A stretch of DNA of 64,000 bases, taken from contig JBFWRU010000002.1 of assembly GCA_050248735.1 (NCBI GenBank), positions 310,001 through 374,000 on the forward strand. The letters run 5' to 3'. Positions 37,196 through 46,844 of the stretch are shown here, one piece after another. Source of the DNA: JACKFE01 sp050248735 (GTDB taxonomy: Bacteria > Nitrospirota > Nitrospiria > Nitrospirales > UBA8639). Positions within the stretch are counted from its first letter, which is position 1; each line of letters opens with the position of its first letter. Under the pieces are notes generated by a model that saw nothing but the letters and a program-made list of their open reading frames with translations, searched no databases and was not told the origin of the DNA. Position numbers and translations under genes: made by a program.

Positions 37196-38044
37196 ATGCA
37201 AGATAAAAAAATGACGATGTTTGGTTGGGTCGAAGGATTAACGGATGCGGTGACTGCCAGCCTGACTCAAATTGTGGCATTTTTGCCCACGGTGATTTTA
37301 GCCTTCATGCTGCTGGGTTTGGGCTATTTGCTGGCGCGTGTCGTTTCCATTGTGGTAACCCGGCTGCTGCAATTAATGGGGTTTGATCGATTGCTGAGCC
37401 GAACGGCTGTCCAAACCTTATTGGAACGTTCCGGAACCAAACAAAAGAGTTCCGAGATTTTGGGAATGATTGCGTTTTGGATCATTTTCCTGGTCTTCCT
37501 TATTAAGGCCTCGGATACGTTGCAACTGACGATGGTCTCCGATGCCCTCACCACTATTGCTTATTATATTCCGAAAATCGGCATCGCCGTGTTGGTGTTG
37601 ATCCTGGGATTGATTGCGGCCAATTTCGTTCGTGAGTTGATTACCATGACCTGTAGTTCCGCCGGTATTACGCATGGGACCATGGTGGCTCAGGCGGTGT
37701 ATGTAGCGGTGGTGTTGTTAATCGTGGTGACGGCCATTGATGCTCTGGGTATCGATACGGATCTCTTAAATAACACCATCATCATTCTCCTGGCCGGGCT
37801 CATTGGCGGGGCGGCGTTGTCGTTTGGACTGGGATCTCGGACAGCCGTGGCCAATTTGATCGCGGCTCATTATCTGGGGTCGGTGGTGCGTGTAGGGATG
37901 ACCGTCAAGATCGGGGATAATCAAGGTACGGTCGTAGCCGTGACGCCCATCTCGGTTGTGTTGGAAACGATTGAAGGCCGCGTGGTGGTGCCGGCTTCTC
38001 AATTTACCGAATCCACGGCGATTATCACACATCCGCAACGGTGA
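37196..38044 (+). CDS. MscS-like small-conductance channel with TM-helix repeats
   Basis: A 282-residue membrane protein with five hydrophobic segments. The first four form two 'conserved TM helix' repeats (each with ATVILAFMLLGLGYLLAR-like or IGIAVLVLILGLIAANFV wording). The last resembles the MscS pore (LAGLIGGAALSFGLGSR) and is followed by a short beta domain (VRVGMTVKIGDNQGTVVAV). CmpX/YnaI-like proteins have this layout. It probably gates ions on membrane tension. It is followed with overlap by the MgtE-like genes. Confidence 0.82.
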   Translation: MQDKKMTMFGWVEGLTDAVTASLTQIVAFLPTVILAFMLLGLGYLLARVVSIVVTRLLQLMGFDRLLSRTAVQTLLERSGTKQKSSEILGMIAFWIIFLVFLIKASDTLQLTMVSDALTTIAYYIPKIGIAVLVLILGLIAANFVRELITMTCSSAGITHGTMVAQAVYVAVVLLIVVTAIDALGIDTDLLNNTIIILLAGLIGGAALSFGLGSRTAVANLIAAHYLGSVVRVGMTVKIGDNQGTVVAVTPISVVLETIEGRVVVPASQFTESTAIITHPQR

Positions 38045-38046
38045 CT

Positions 38047-38883
38047 ATGGATCTGGAACAATATCTGACCCTTGGGTATCTTCAATCTCATCCTGTCGAG
38101 GCGGCTCGTCATTTGGAATCTCTCCACCCTGAAGAGTCGGCTCATTTGCTGGAGTCCTTGCCTCCTGAAGAGATTGCAAACGTTTTAGAACATTGCCTGC
38201 CTGTTTCAACGGCCAAGGTGATTGAGGAATTACCTGAAAAGGTGGGGGCGGGAGTTTTGAATTCCATGAATGCCACCTCGGCCATCGGGGTCCTACGACA
38301 ATTCGAAGATCCGGTTCGGCAGGAAATATTGGACAGGTTGGATGATCCCATGGGGGCCACGCTTCGACGAGCCTTGCGCTATTCGCCGAATACCGCGGGT
38401 AGTTTGGCCGATCCGCAAGTGTTTACCCTCCCGCCGGATATTCCGGTCGAAGAAGCCATTGATCGAATACGCACCTATGGCCAAAAAGCCATGTACTATA
38501 TTTATGTGATTGATCGGGATAGCAAGCTGGAGGGGGTGGTCACCCTCCGGCAACTCTTGGTGGATTCTTCCAACCATCTCGTGGGAACCTTGATGGAGGG
38601 TCAGATTACTACCTTATCGGCCGAGGCCAATCTGGAAGAAATTCTCAAACATCCTGAATGGAGTCGCTTCCATACGCTTCCGGTCGTTGACCGATGGGGG
38701 ACGTTTTTTGGGGCCTTGCGGTATCGTATGTTGCGCCGGATTGAAAAAGACGTGGGTGGAAAGGCACCACTTGGATCCGTGAGTGATTCTCTGATGCAAC
38801 TATGGGAAGCATACTCTCTTACCGGAATCCGTTTGATGACCGATGTGGCTCAGACCATCAACGAACGGAACAAATCGCTATGA
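38047..38883 (+). CDS. Stand-alone MgtE N-domain plus CBS protein (no membrane part)
   Basis: A 278-residue soluble protein matching the cytoplasmic half of MgtE: an N domain of helical repeats (about 10-130; HPEESAHLLESLPPEEIANVLE) and a CBS pair (about 130-255). The five-helix channel domain is absent. It overlaps or abuts the MscS gene (GTG at 38041 is inside that gene's end; ATG at 38047 is used here) and its stop overlaps the start of a full mgtE as ATGA. It may sense Mg2+ or a nucleotide and regulate its neighbour. Confidence 0.82.
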   Translation: MDLEQYLTLGYLQSHPVEAARHLESLHPEESAHLLESLPPEEIANVLEHCLPVSTAKVIEELPEKVGAGVLNSMNATSAIGVLRQFEDPVRQEILDRLDDPMGATLRRALRYSPNTAGSLADPQVFTLPPDIPVEEAIDRIRTYGQKAMYYIYVIDRDSKLEGVVTLRQLLVDSSNHLVGTLMEGQITTLSAEANLEEILKHPEWSRFHTLPVVDRWGTFFGALRYRMLRRIEKDVGGKAPLGSVSDSLMQLWEAYSLTGIRLMTDVAQTINERNKSL

Positions 38884-40214
38884 ATGAATTTTCCATGTCG
38901 GGAACGATGGCCGGTCGTCGTGGGTCCCATGTGCTGAATGAAGCATTTTTTCAAATGCATCATGAAGAAGCGGCGATGATTCTGGAGGAACATCCGGTCG
39001 AAGATATCCTGCGGATTTTGCAAGGGACCACGGCCAAGAACGCGGCCAATCTGTTGTCAAGTATTACTCCCCCGGTGGCTGCGGAGACGTTGACCGTGAT
39101 GCCTTCCGATCTGCTCAAACAGGTCATTCCCTATCTGTCTCCTTCCCTTGCCGCGTCCTTATTTCAACGGCTGGATACCGATTTGCAACGAGCGATCCTG
39201 TTCCGGATTCCCGAACGCTATGCTCAGGAAATCCGTTCGTATATGACGTATCCTCCGGAATCGGTTGGCAGCATCATGGATCCAAGGTTTTTTGTGCTGC
39301 AGGAGGACATCACGGTTCGGGAAGCCATGTTACAGGTGCGATCTCGAGCTCAAAAAGACATTCATGATGTCTATGTGATCGATCGCTTTCAAAAGTTAGT
39401 GGGAAAATTTTCCGTTCGAGATCTCCTGCTGGTGGATCCCGATGAAAAGTTGCAATCGGTGATGAATCGGGATCTCCCCACGATCCATCCGCTGGAGTCG
39501 AGAGAAGAAATTGTGGAGTTATTCGGCGAACGCCACTTTTTTACCATTCCCGTGGTGGATTTGGATCAACGGCTGTTGGGTGTCATCCGCAATGAGGATA
39601 TCATCAAGGCCAGTCAGGAAGATGCCACGGCCGACTTACAAACGATGGTGGGAGCGAATAAGGATGAGCGGGCGTTATCTCCAGTGTGGTTTTCGGTCAG
39701 AAAACGGTTACCCTGGTTGCAACTGAATTTAGTGACGGCGTTCTTTGCAGCTTTTGTGGTGGGAATATTTGAAAGCACGATTGCGCAGTTTACGGCGTTG
39801 GCCGTTCTCCTTCCCATCGTGGCCGGGCAGTCCGGCAATACCGGTGCCCAATCATTAGCTGTGGTCATTCGCGGTCTGGCGTTGCGGGATATCCGACCGG
39901 CCCAATGGTTGCGGGTGTGTGGGAAGGAAGTGTATGTGGCCTTTTTAAATGGTCTCGCGGTAGCCGCAGCGGCCTGTCTGGCGGTGGGACTATGGAGCCA
40001 TTCGTTCGGCTTGACGGTGATTATCGGTGTCTCCATGATTATTTCCATGGTGATTGCCGGGTTGTCGGGGGCGGTGATTCCAATTGCGTTAAAAGCCCTC
40101 AAGCAGGATCCTGCCCAATCCTCTTCGATTGTCCTGACCACGGTGACCGATGTGGTGGGGTTCTTTTCTTTCCTGGGATTAGCGACCATATTTTCCAACC
40201 TGTTGGTTTCCTAA
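38880..40214 (+). CDS. mgtE: Magnesium transporter MgtE
   Basis: A 444-residue MgtE. The N domain (about 20-130) and CBS pair (about 130-255) precede five transmembrane helices. Pore motifs VAGQSGNTGAQ and VVIRGLALRDI and the intramembrane metal-site Asp in TTVTDVVGFF are kept. It imports Mg2+ (and Co2+) and closes when cytoplasmic Mg2+ is high. The start overlaps the upstream gene by four bases, so the two are co-translated, and it forms an operon with the MscS-like channel. Confidence 0.93.
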   Translation: MNEFSMSGTMAGRRGSHVLNEAFFQMHHEEAAMILEEHPVEDILRILQGTTAKNAANLLSSITPPVAAETLTVMPSDLLKQVIPYLSPSLAASLFQRLDTDLQRAILFRIPERYAQEIRSYMTYPPESVGSIMDPRFFVLQEDITVREAMLQVRSRAQKDIHDVYVIDRFQKLVGKFSVRDLLLVDPDEKLQSVMNRDLPTIHPLESREEIVELFGERHFFTIPVVDLDQRLLGVIRNEDIIKASQEDATADLQTMVGANKDERALSPVWFSVRKRLPWLQLNLVTAFFAAFVVGIFESTIAQFTALAVLLPIVAGQSGNTGAQSLAVVIRGLALRDIRPAQWLRVCGKEVYVAFLNGLAVAAAACLAVGLWSHSFGLTVIIGVSMIISMVIAGLSGAVIPIALKALKQDPAQSSSIVLTTVTDVVGFFSFLGLATIFSNLLVS

Positions 40215-40346
40215 CCATTCAGTTGCCCGGTTTCTTCTTGTGTCTATCTTTGCCGTAATGTTCGTGCCAGCTAAGGCCTTTTTTGTGTTGCCTCATACGG
40301 TGATCCGGTAGTACCATCAGGAAAATTTATTTTTTAGGGAGGCATC

Positions 40347-41114
40347 ATGGAAACTCGGACTTCTACTAAAAGTGGTCGTGATGGGGCTTTGGATAAGGAC
40401 ATTACGCGCCTACGGCAACAACTGAACGTCTTGAAGAACTTTTTACAGTCAGAGCCTTCGCAGGAAGTCCTTCTTGGATTCGATTCGGCCATGGAGGATT
40501 TGCTGGAAGATGTCTTTGGAAGTTCTTCGCCCCTTTTGTCTACCTATGAGTATGCGCAGGTGGGCGAAGCCTCAGGGCTCATGAATCTTCCGGATACCGG
40601 GACCGAAGAAACTACATCGAATTCCCAGCGTGAAACGATCCGCCAACGGCAGCGGGTCCTGGAAAGTGGCATTGCCGAGTTGGAAGCTCACAGAGCTTCA
40701 TTAAGCCAGCAGGCTCGGAAGGGACCGGCCAAAGGCCCTCGCGTTGCCGAATATATGACCACATCACTGAGGGCGGTCCCTTTGGACGCCACATTGCGTG
40801 AAGTCGGACAGAGTATGCAGAAATGGAAGATTGGGTCCGTGTTTGTTCAGAGCGGAGACGAATATGTGGGTTACATCACGGAAACCGAATTGGCGAGGGA
40901 AGTTGTTGGTGGAGGAACGGATCCGACCACAACGACCGTCAAGACGTGTATGCGGGAGCCGATCATTTCCTTGGAAACCAGTGATGCTCTGGTTGAAGCC
41001 GTCCGGTTAATGAAAGAAAAATCCACCAGACATTTGGCGGTCGCCGAGAGTGGGAAAGTGGTAGGCGTGATATCGGCTTCGGATGTTCTGCGGTATTATT
41101 CCGGGGTCAAATAA
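40347..41114 (+). CDS. CBS-domain protein with helical N-terminus
   Basis: A 255-residue soluble protein. The first 130 residues are helical with a charged, Gln-rich segment (RQRQRVLESGIAELEAH) that could be a coiled coil. Residues about 132-255 form a Bateman pair of CBS domains (VAEYMTTSLRAVPLDATLRE and TCMREPIISLETSDALVEA). CBS pairs bind adenosyl ligands. GGGAGG before the ATG gives a strong ribosome site. It follows mgtE by 132 bases and is likely regulatory. Confidence 0.82.
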   Translation: METRTSTKSGRDGALDKDITRLRQQLNVLKNFLQSEPSQEVLLGFDSAMEDLLEDVFGSSSPLLSTYEYAQVGEASGLMNLPDTGTEETTSNSQRETIRQRQRVLESGIAELEAHRASLSQQARKGPAKGPRVAEYMTTSLRAVPLDATLREVGQSMQKWKIGSVFVQSGDEYVGYITETELAREVVGGGTDPTTTTVKTCMREPIISLETSDALVEAVRLMKEKSTRHLAVAESGKVVGVISASDVLRYYSGVK

Positions 41115-41223
41115 CGTTGATCCAGTCCATATAAGTCGGCTCTTCATATGAACTTGAGGGGCTGTGCGGCATGTTAAACCCACGGTCCCTCTTCATCCAC
41201 ATCCGGTTTCTGTTCCACTCTTC

Positions 41224-41261
41224 CTTAAGAAAATTTAATATCTTTTTAATGGCATCTTAAG
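41224..41261. repeat. Inverted repeat upstream of the HtrA protease
   Basis: CTTAAGA (41224-41230) and TCTTAAG (41255-41261) form a perfect 7-bp inverted repeat with a 24-base AT-rich spacer, about 70 bases before the protease start. It could be an operator in a stress-controlled promoter region. No function can be shown. Confidence 0.3.
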
Positions 41262-41328
41262 AGGTGGTTAGTAAGCTGTCCTCAAAGGGTTAATGGCAAA
41301 TTTATTCATTATCTCAAGGAGGATAGAA

Positions 41329-42876
41329 ATGAATCACCAGAATGATTCTCAGACTCGCCAAGGCGGGCAGACAACCACGTGGTTGTCACGCGGTTGGAGA
41401 CAAACCAGTGTGGGCATGCTCAGCGCAGCTTTAGTCATCGGTTTACTGACGTTTGGAAGTTGGCATGCTCCAGTACCCTCTCAAGCGGCCGGATCTCAAG
41501 GGGTGGTCGCCGGTGAGTTGGGAAGCCCTCCCAATTTTACCAAGGGAGGATTTGCAGATATTGCCCAGGCGGTCACTCCGGCAGTCGTCAATATTACCGT
41601 TCGCAAGGAAGCTCCGGTTCCCATGTCGGGTTTTCCGTCCGACCAGTTAAAAGAATTTTTTGGGATGCCGGGAATGCCGGAAATGCCTAGAATGCCGAAC
41701 AGGCCAGGTGTCCCCCCAGGACCTGAAGGCCACGGGGCCGGTTCCGGTGTGATTATTACCAGTGACGGATATGTGCTGACCAACGATCATGTGGTTGATG
41801 GGGCCAAGGAAATTACTGTGACTCTTCCGGATAATCGGGAGTTCACCGGACAAGTGATTGGACTTGATCCCCAGACAGACATCGCGGTGATTAAAATTGA
41901 TGGAAAAGACTTGCCCTATGTGCCATGGGGAAATTCCTCTGAACTCCGGGTCGGAGAATACGTCCTGGCTGTCGGCAATCCTTTTGGTTTGAATTCCACT
42001 GTCACCCTCGGAATCGTTAGTGCACTGGGTCGGGGAGGCATGGGCATTACCCAGTACGAAGATTTCATTCAGACGGATGCGGCGATCAATCCGGGGAATT
42101 CCGGTGGCGCGTTGGTGAATACGCAGGGGCAACTGGTCGGCATTAATACCGCGATCTTTTCGCAGTCCGGCGGGTATCAAGGCGTGGGATTTGCGGTTCC
42201 CACCAATCTTGCGAAACCGGTGTATGAAAGTTTGGTGAGCACCGGGAAAGTCGTTCGGGGATTTTTGGGCGTCGGAATTCAAGCGGTGACGACCGATCTG
42301 GCCGACTCGTTTGACTTGAAGCAAACCAAAGGTGCTCTAGTTACGAATGTCGTTCCGGGAAGTCCTGCGGATGAGGCAGGCATCAAACGAGGTGATGTGA
42401 TCGTCGAATATCAGGGCAAACCCGTGTTGGATCCCCGTAATCTTCAGCATCATGTCATCAGAACCACTATTGGAACTGAAGTAGCGATGGTGGTGATCCG
42501 GGATGGTCAAAAGCACAATCTGAAGACGAAGATTCGTGAGCAAGCAAATCCCACTCAAGTGGCACAGGCCGGCCAGATGGGCACCTCGGAAGGACCCCTT
42601 GCCGGGGTGGCTGTTCAGAATCTCAAACCTGGTATGGCCGAGCAATTAGGAGTGGAAGAAAACGTGAACGGGGTGGTGGTTATGGAAGTCACACCTGGCA
42701 GCCAGGCGGCACGAGCCGGTTTGGCGGAAGGTGACGTGATCAGCGAAATCAACCGTCACCCGGTTCGTTCGGAGGAGGATTTCATGAGGGTGACTTCCAG
42801 CTTGAAAGATAACTCATCCGCCTTGGTGTTTATCCACCGTGGGCAGGGTGGCTTATACCTAAACATTAAAGTTTGA
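41329..42876 (+). CDS. degP: Do-family serine protease/chaperone (HtrA/DegP)
   Basis: A 515-residue periplasmic protease that removes misfolded envelope proteins. AAGGAGG at 41316-41322 fixes the ATG at 41329. A membrane/signal segment lies at about 27-45. The catalytic triad is His154 (TNDHVVDG), Asp184 (PQTDIAVIK) and Ser258 (NPGNSGGALV). Two PDZ domains follow (about 315-405 and 420-510, with GSPADEAGIKRGDVI and GSQAARAGLAEGDVI). A Met/Pro repeat near 112-130 (GMPGMPEMPRMP) is the Q-linker equivalent. A terminator follows. Confidence 0.94.
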   Translation: MNHQNDSQTRQGGQTTTWLSRGWRQTSVGMLSAALVIGLLTFGSWHAPVPSQAAGSQGVVAGELGSPPNFTKGGFADIAQAVTPAVVNITVRKEAPVPMSGFPSDQLKEFFGMPGMPEMPRMPNRPGVPPGPEGHGAGSGVIITSDGYVLTNDHVVDGAKEITVTLPDNREFTGQVIGLDPQTDIAVIKIDGKDLPYVPWGNSSELRVGEYVLAVGNPFGLNSTVTLGIVSALGRGGMGITQYEDFIQTDAAINPGNSGGALVNTQGQLVGINTAIFSQSGGYQGVGFAVPTNLAKPVYESLVSTGKVVRGFLGVGIQAVTTDLADSFDLKQTKGALVTNVVPGSPADEAGIKRGDVIVEYQGKPVLDPRNLQHHVIRTTIGTEVAMVVIRDGQKHNLKTKIREQANPTQVAQAGQMGTSEGPLAGVAVQNLKPGMAEQLGVEENVNGVVVMEVTPGSQAARAGLAEGDVISEINRHPVRSEEDFMRVTSSLKDNSSALVFIHRGQGGLYLNIKV

Positions 42877-42904
42877 GTAATACCATTCAAGGCCCGGTGG
42901 GCTG

Positions 42905-42944
42905 AGCAGGGGGCTTCTTCACTGGAGAAGTCCCCTGCTTTTTT
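42905..42944 (+). terminator. Rho-independent terminator after degP
   Basis: AGCAGGGG and CCCCTGCT pair (with a TTCT/AGAA inner stem) between 42905 and 42938, followed at once by TTTTTT. It lies about 30 bases after the degP stop and is the clearest intrinsic terminator in the window. Confidence 0.85.
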
Positions 42945-43006
42945 AAGCCTGATTTTCAGCCAATGTGCATATGAATTGAAATGACTTCCGCTTGAGGTCG
43001 GTGGAT

Positions 43007-44088
43007 TTATTTCTCGAGGAGAGGTTCAACGACCACCTTTCCAAAATCGACAGAACACCGATGGGCAATCAAAGCCACCCCGTACTCTCCCTCTGGAATG
43101 TTCTCGCCCGCGTTATCGGCGAGTTCAAGCCATTCACCCCAGTGATCGGATTCTTTCTGTCGCCAGCGAAACTGCTGGACGTAGCGCCAATGTCGATCCT
43201 CCCGTTCGTTTCAGGCCACACTTCAATTTCCAGAAAAAATTTTTGACCAGGCTGCAGGGTAATGTTTTGGTATGCTGATACCCACTGCTCCTCTCTATTT
43301 CCCAGTTTATAGGAAAACTCAGAGCCTAGAGCACCGTATTTTGAGTAATACCAACAGAGACTGAAATTCCAACCACGGCGAGGTCTGGATGGATCTGTAT
43401 CAGGACGTCCTCCCCACATGGGAAGCACCCCGAAGCCGAAAAACCTTCTTTCTTCACTGTTTCCACGACCTCTGTAAATTATATCGGTTTTTATGCGACG
43501 AGCACCGGAAAAGCTTCCTGTGACGATCAGGATGCGGTCATATGCTTCAACCCCTCGCGTTGGCCTAACCCCCAAATTTTATCATCCTTGAATGTTTCCC
43601 ACTGTCCGTCCCCCACGTCCAAATCTACATCTTTCCAGTCAACCTGAAGCGGCAGAAGGATTGGTGAAGGATCATAGCGAAATGTGAGTTCCAGAAAGTC
43701 AGTGCAACCGGACTCATTATCACATCGAATGTTTAATCGGTTCAGACCATGCAAAAGATCATCGACGGATAGTTCGATAGCGAAGAACGGTCTAATGCGA
43801 GCCGTGGAACGGGCGGCCTTAACCATGGCGATCAAGGTTTGGGCTTGGTGGAGATCGGTTTCGGCTTGTGAGTATTGTTGATCGTGAATGTCCGTGCGAG
43901 CTTGCGCAATCGCCCGCAGAGCTTTAGCGGCGGTTGACGTCAGAAGTTGTTCCTGATGGGTGGACAGGGGGTTTGCCATGGCTGACATTGAAGTCCTCAT
44001 GGATCCTTTCGCTCCATCCCGCTGTCGGGCTGAGCATCAAGGCAAGGAGCAGGCTGATAATTGTTGTTGGACGGAAGAGGAGTTTCAT
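43007..44088 (-). pseudogene. Secreted protein gene broken by frameshifts
   Basis: Minus-strand coding signal runs through three or four frames. It starts at an ATG at 44086-44088 after a strong AAGGAGG with a good signal peptide (MKLLFRPTTIISLLLALMLS), whose frame soon stops. The next frame (about 43990-43530) has a helical part like YfdX proteins (AKALRAIAQARTDIHDQQYS). A third frame (about 43570-43210) and a fourth (ending LIAHRCSVDFGKVVVEPLLEK then TAA at 43007-43009) follow. Each piece reads as a protein only in its own frame, so I call one decayed or misassembled gene, not several. Its role is unknown. Confidence 0.6.
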
Positions 44089-44269
44089 AAGCAGCCTCCT
44101 TAACTCATATTTCTGGAAATTTCAGATGGCGATAATCACCCGTGGCTTTGGGCGTTGACGAGATTGGGAATTTGGTCAGACCCTTCATGGGGAGAAGTGA
44201 TCTGACCGTTCCCATTCACCAATCTGCTTTATGTGCAGTTGCAGCAGGGTGGTCCTATGCCACCTTGAG

Positions 44270-44656
44270 TTATTCTGCTTTTTTCTTCTTGGCCTTTTTT
44301 GCACTCTTGGCGGTAATGTTCTTGTGAGACTTTTCCGTGCTTTTCTGTTGCAGTTCCTCGGCGGCCATGGCTGCGCCACCGGCATGAGTCTTGTTGACAT
44401 TCTTTTCAAGTTGGGCATGCCCTTCTTTTACGGGCTTTTCATGTTTCATCCCCGTCAAGGCATCACTGCGCTTCCCGGGACCGCTGCTTTTGCCTTCATC
44501 ATCTCCGGAGACGTTGCTTCGTTGAATCTCACTGGGGACATTGTCTTTGGGATTTTTAGATGTCCCCGGTTCCCTACCTTCCATTGCAGCAAACGCACCC
44601 GTGCCGACCAAGAAAATCAAACAGGCCACTCCACTAAGTACTTTGAAAGCTTTCAT
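44270..44656 (-). CDS. Lysine-rich exported hypothetical protein
   Basis: A 128-residue protein with a signal peptide (MKAFKVLSGVACLIFLVGTG, cut near AFA) and a hydrophilic, low-complexity mature part ending KSHKNITAKSAKKAKKKKAE. AAGGAGG just before the ATG at 44654-44656 supports this start over one 14 codons upstream. The same type of ribosome site precedes the broken gene next to it. No family recognised; a basic periplasmic or surface protein. Confidence 0.6.
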   Translation of the reverse strand: MKAFKVLSGVACLIFLVGTGAFAAMEGREPGTSKNPKDNVPSEIQRSNVSGDDEGKSSGPGKRSDALTGMKHEKPVKEGHAQLEKNVNKTHAGGAAMAAEELQQKSTEKSHKNITAKSAKKAKKKKAE

Positions 44657-45206
44657 AACCAACCTCCTTGAAAAGGACTGAAATAATGTGTGATGCACTG
44701 CCTACTTGTTTATTGAATAACGCATAAGGCATGCCAAGTTGATAATCCTGACTCCGGTCCTTTCTGAAGAGGATTGAACCCAAAGGGTAAGGACAAGTTA
44801 TGCACAGACTGCCGCAAAAAATTCTTTTGAATTATTTGAGACATTTAACTCCAGGAAGAACAGTTTGTCTTAGTGGGATTTTTTTCACATCTGAGGGAGA
44901 AAATTTTAAGTCGAGGTCAGGTCCAGGAAGGTTTGGTGAATTAAAATGTGATGAGCGAAAGTGCACAGATTTCATGTGCGGAAAGGCTTGAGGGCAGGGT
45001 TGTTATTCCTGTTCAATTGTAGACGCTTCTGAAGGAAAACATTTGAATGTGCCCAGGTTCAGTAAAATCCATGCGCAGGAGTAAAGAAGAAAAAGGAAAT
45101 GATTTGTTTTTTATCCCCAATTTATGCCGAATCATATTTTTTTGGTTTGCAGGATGAATGGTTACTGCTCTAAAGGACTCGGTTTCTGTCGCCAGAATTG
45201 TCCCGG
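44657..45206. other. Intergenic stretch without a supported gene
   Basis: About 550 bases between the exported protein's start and the end of the efflux outer-membrane gene. Frames of 60-odd codons exist on both strands but have neither ribosome sites nor protein-like composition. It probably holds the promoter of the exported protein (minus) and the 3' end of the efflux operon. Confidence 0.5.
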
Positions 45207-46844
45207 TCAAGGGACGGCAGGCTTGGTCAAATCATTATTCGCCCAGTTATTGTCCGCGTGGACATCAATTCCTCCGGCGGATGGCGGTTTGTCGAGATCG
45301 ACATATTGAAGCGTATTGAATGGCTGGATCTCTTCGTCAGCGGGCAATTGGTTTCGGTTCCAGCCTCCGCCGAGCGCACGGACCAGCGCAACCGATACTT
45401 TAAGGAGATCGGCCTTGATGCCTACGAAGTCAATGCGTGCTTCTAGCGTTTGGACCTGAGCGAAGATGAGTTCAAGGCTGGATGCGAGACCGCCCTGGTA
45501 CAGAGCAGAGGTTAGATCCTGGGTTTTGAGGTTGGCTCCGACGGAGGCTTCCTGACGTTTGACCGCAATGGAGAGTTGATTGGTCAGAGTCAACGCGTTC
45601 TCAACTTCCCGAAACGCGTTGAGCACTGTCGAACGATATTGGTCTTCCATTTCACGATAGATCGACCAGGACTGCTGTAGTTGAGCCCGGCGATATCCCC
45701 CCTGAAAGATCGGCAGTGCAATAGTTGAACCGTAAGCCCAAAAGCTATTGGCGAGTTTGAAGAGACTGAAGCCACCGGCTTCGAGTCCACCATCAGCCCC
45801 AAATATTACATCCGGAAAAAAGGCGGCGCGGGCGATGCCGATCGTGCGGTTTGCCTGCGCCATCTGGCGCTCCATGGCCGCGATGTCGGGTCGCCGCTCG
45901 AGCAGAGTAGACGGAAGTGTCTGCGGAAGTGTGAAGTCAGCTATTCGAAGGTCCTCGACCGGCTTGATCGTGAAACTAGCTGGCGCCTGGTTGACGAGGA
46001 TGGCAATGGCTTGCTCGGCGACTTGGCGTTGGCCTTGTACCTGGGCTAATTTCGCTTCGGTGCCATACAGCAGAGATTCGACGCGTGCGACGTCGAGCGC
46101 CGATGCGATAGCCCCTTCAAACTGGGTTGTGACGAGGTCTAGCGAGTGTTTATAGAGGGTGATTGATTGTTCATAGATCGCTTGCTGCGCGTCAAAGCCG
46201 CGAAGAATAAAATAATTCGTGGCGATTTCCGCCTGTAAGCTAAGGCGGGCAAGCCCATAATCCGCGGCGCGTTCTTCGGCACGGTAGGTTTCTAGGCGTG
46301 TCGCATTGCGGATTGCCGACCAGAAGTCCGGCTCCCAGGATGCCAGTCCCCCAGCCGACACAGTCGATTCATGGTTCGATTCACCGGGTGCGCGAAACAA
46401 CTTATTGACGGATTGCCTATTATCCGAGGCGCCAAAACCCAGTCCAATATTCGGTATCCGACGAGAGCGGACCTGCATCATCACATCGCGGGCTTGAACG
46501 AACCGTTCGGCAGCGGCTTGTAAATCGGCATTGGCGGCCATGCCTTGCTCTATGAGCTGACTGAGGACCGGATCGTCATAGTGTTTCCACCAGTCCGGCC
46601 GTAGTTGATCGTCCGATGGTGTGGCTTCTACGAAGGGACTCGCTCCATGCCAGGAAGCGGGGACGACGTATTGAGGCGGTTGGTAGTCTGGCGCCAAGTC
46701 GACGTGAGGGAGCCAGTCGCTACACCCTGTCAGAGTGAGCACCATCAAAAACATGGTGTACCTCCAAAGATGCACGTCCCGGAATCGCACGTTTTTGTTC
46801 TTGATTTTCTGCCTGAGGTGCATCATGAGGGTACTGTCAGTCAT
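45207..46844 (-). CDS. Outer-membrane efflux lipoprotein (NodT/OprM family)
   Basis: A 545-residue TolC-like outer-membrane channel with a lipobox LTGC near residue 41. Two OEP repeats are seen; WWKHYDDPVLSQLIEQGMAANADLQAA and LLERRPDIAAMERQMAQANRTIGIARAAFFPDV are family signatures. Last gene of an RND tripartite operon: its start overlaps the adaptor's stop by 8 bp. The C-terminal 45 residues beyond the usual end are polar and variable. Confidence 0.92.
   Translation of the reverse strand: MTDSTLMMHLRQKIKNKNVRFRDVHLWRYTMFLMVLTLTGCSDWLPHVDLAPDYQPPQYVVPASWHGASPFVEATPSDDQLRPDWWKHYDDPVLSQLIEQGMAANADLQAAAERFVQARDVMMQVRSRRIPNIGLGFGASDNRQSVNKLFRAPGESNHESTVSAGGLASWEPDFWSAIRNATRLETYRAEERAADYGLARLSLQAEIATNYFILRGFDAQQAIYEQSITLYKHSLDLVTTQFEGAIASALDVARVESLLYGTEAKLAQVQGQRQVAEQAIAILVNQAPASFTIKPVEDLRIADFTLPQTLPSTLLERRPDIAAMERQMAQANRTIGIARAAFFPDVIFGADGGLEAGGFSLFKLANSFWAYGSTIALPIFQGGYRRAQLQQSWSIYREMEDQYRSTVLNAFREVENALTLTNQLSIAVKRQEASVGANLKTQDLTSALYQGGLASSLELIFAQVQTLEARIDFVGIKADLLKVSVALVRALGGGWNRNQLPADEEIQPFNTLQYVDLDKPPSAGGIDVHADNNWANNDLTKPAVP

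Noticed and set aside
43069..43575. 168-codon minus frame as a separate gene
   Set aside because: It has no ribosome site, begins at TTG inside the preceding frame, and its C-terminal continuation is in another frame, all pointing to one broken gene.
44800..45309. Two frames of 61-63 codons between the exported protein and the efflux operon
   Set aside because: No ribosome site or protein-like composition. The second frame overlaps the end of the outer-membrane channel gene on the other strand.
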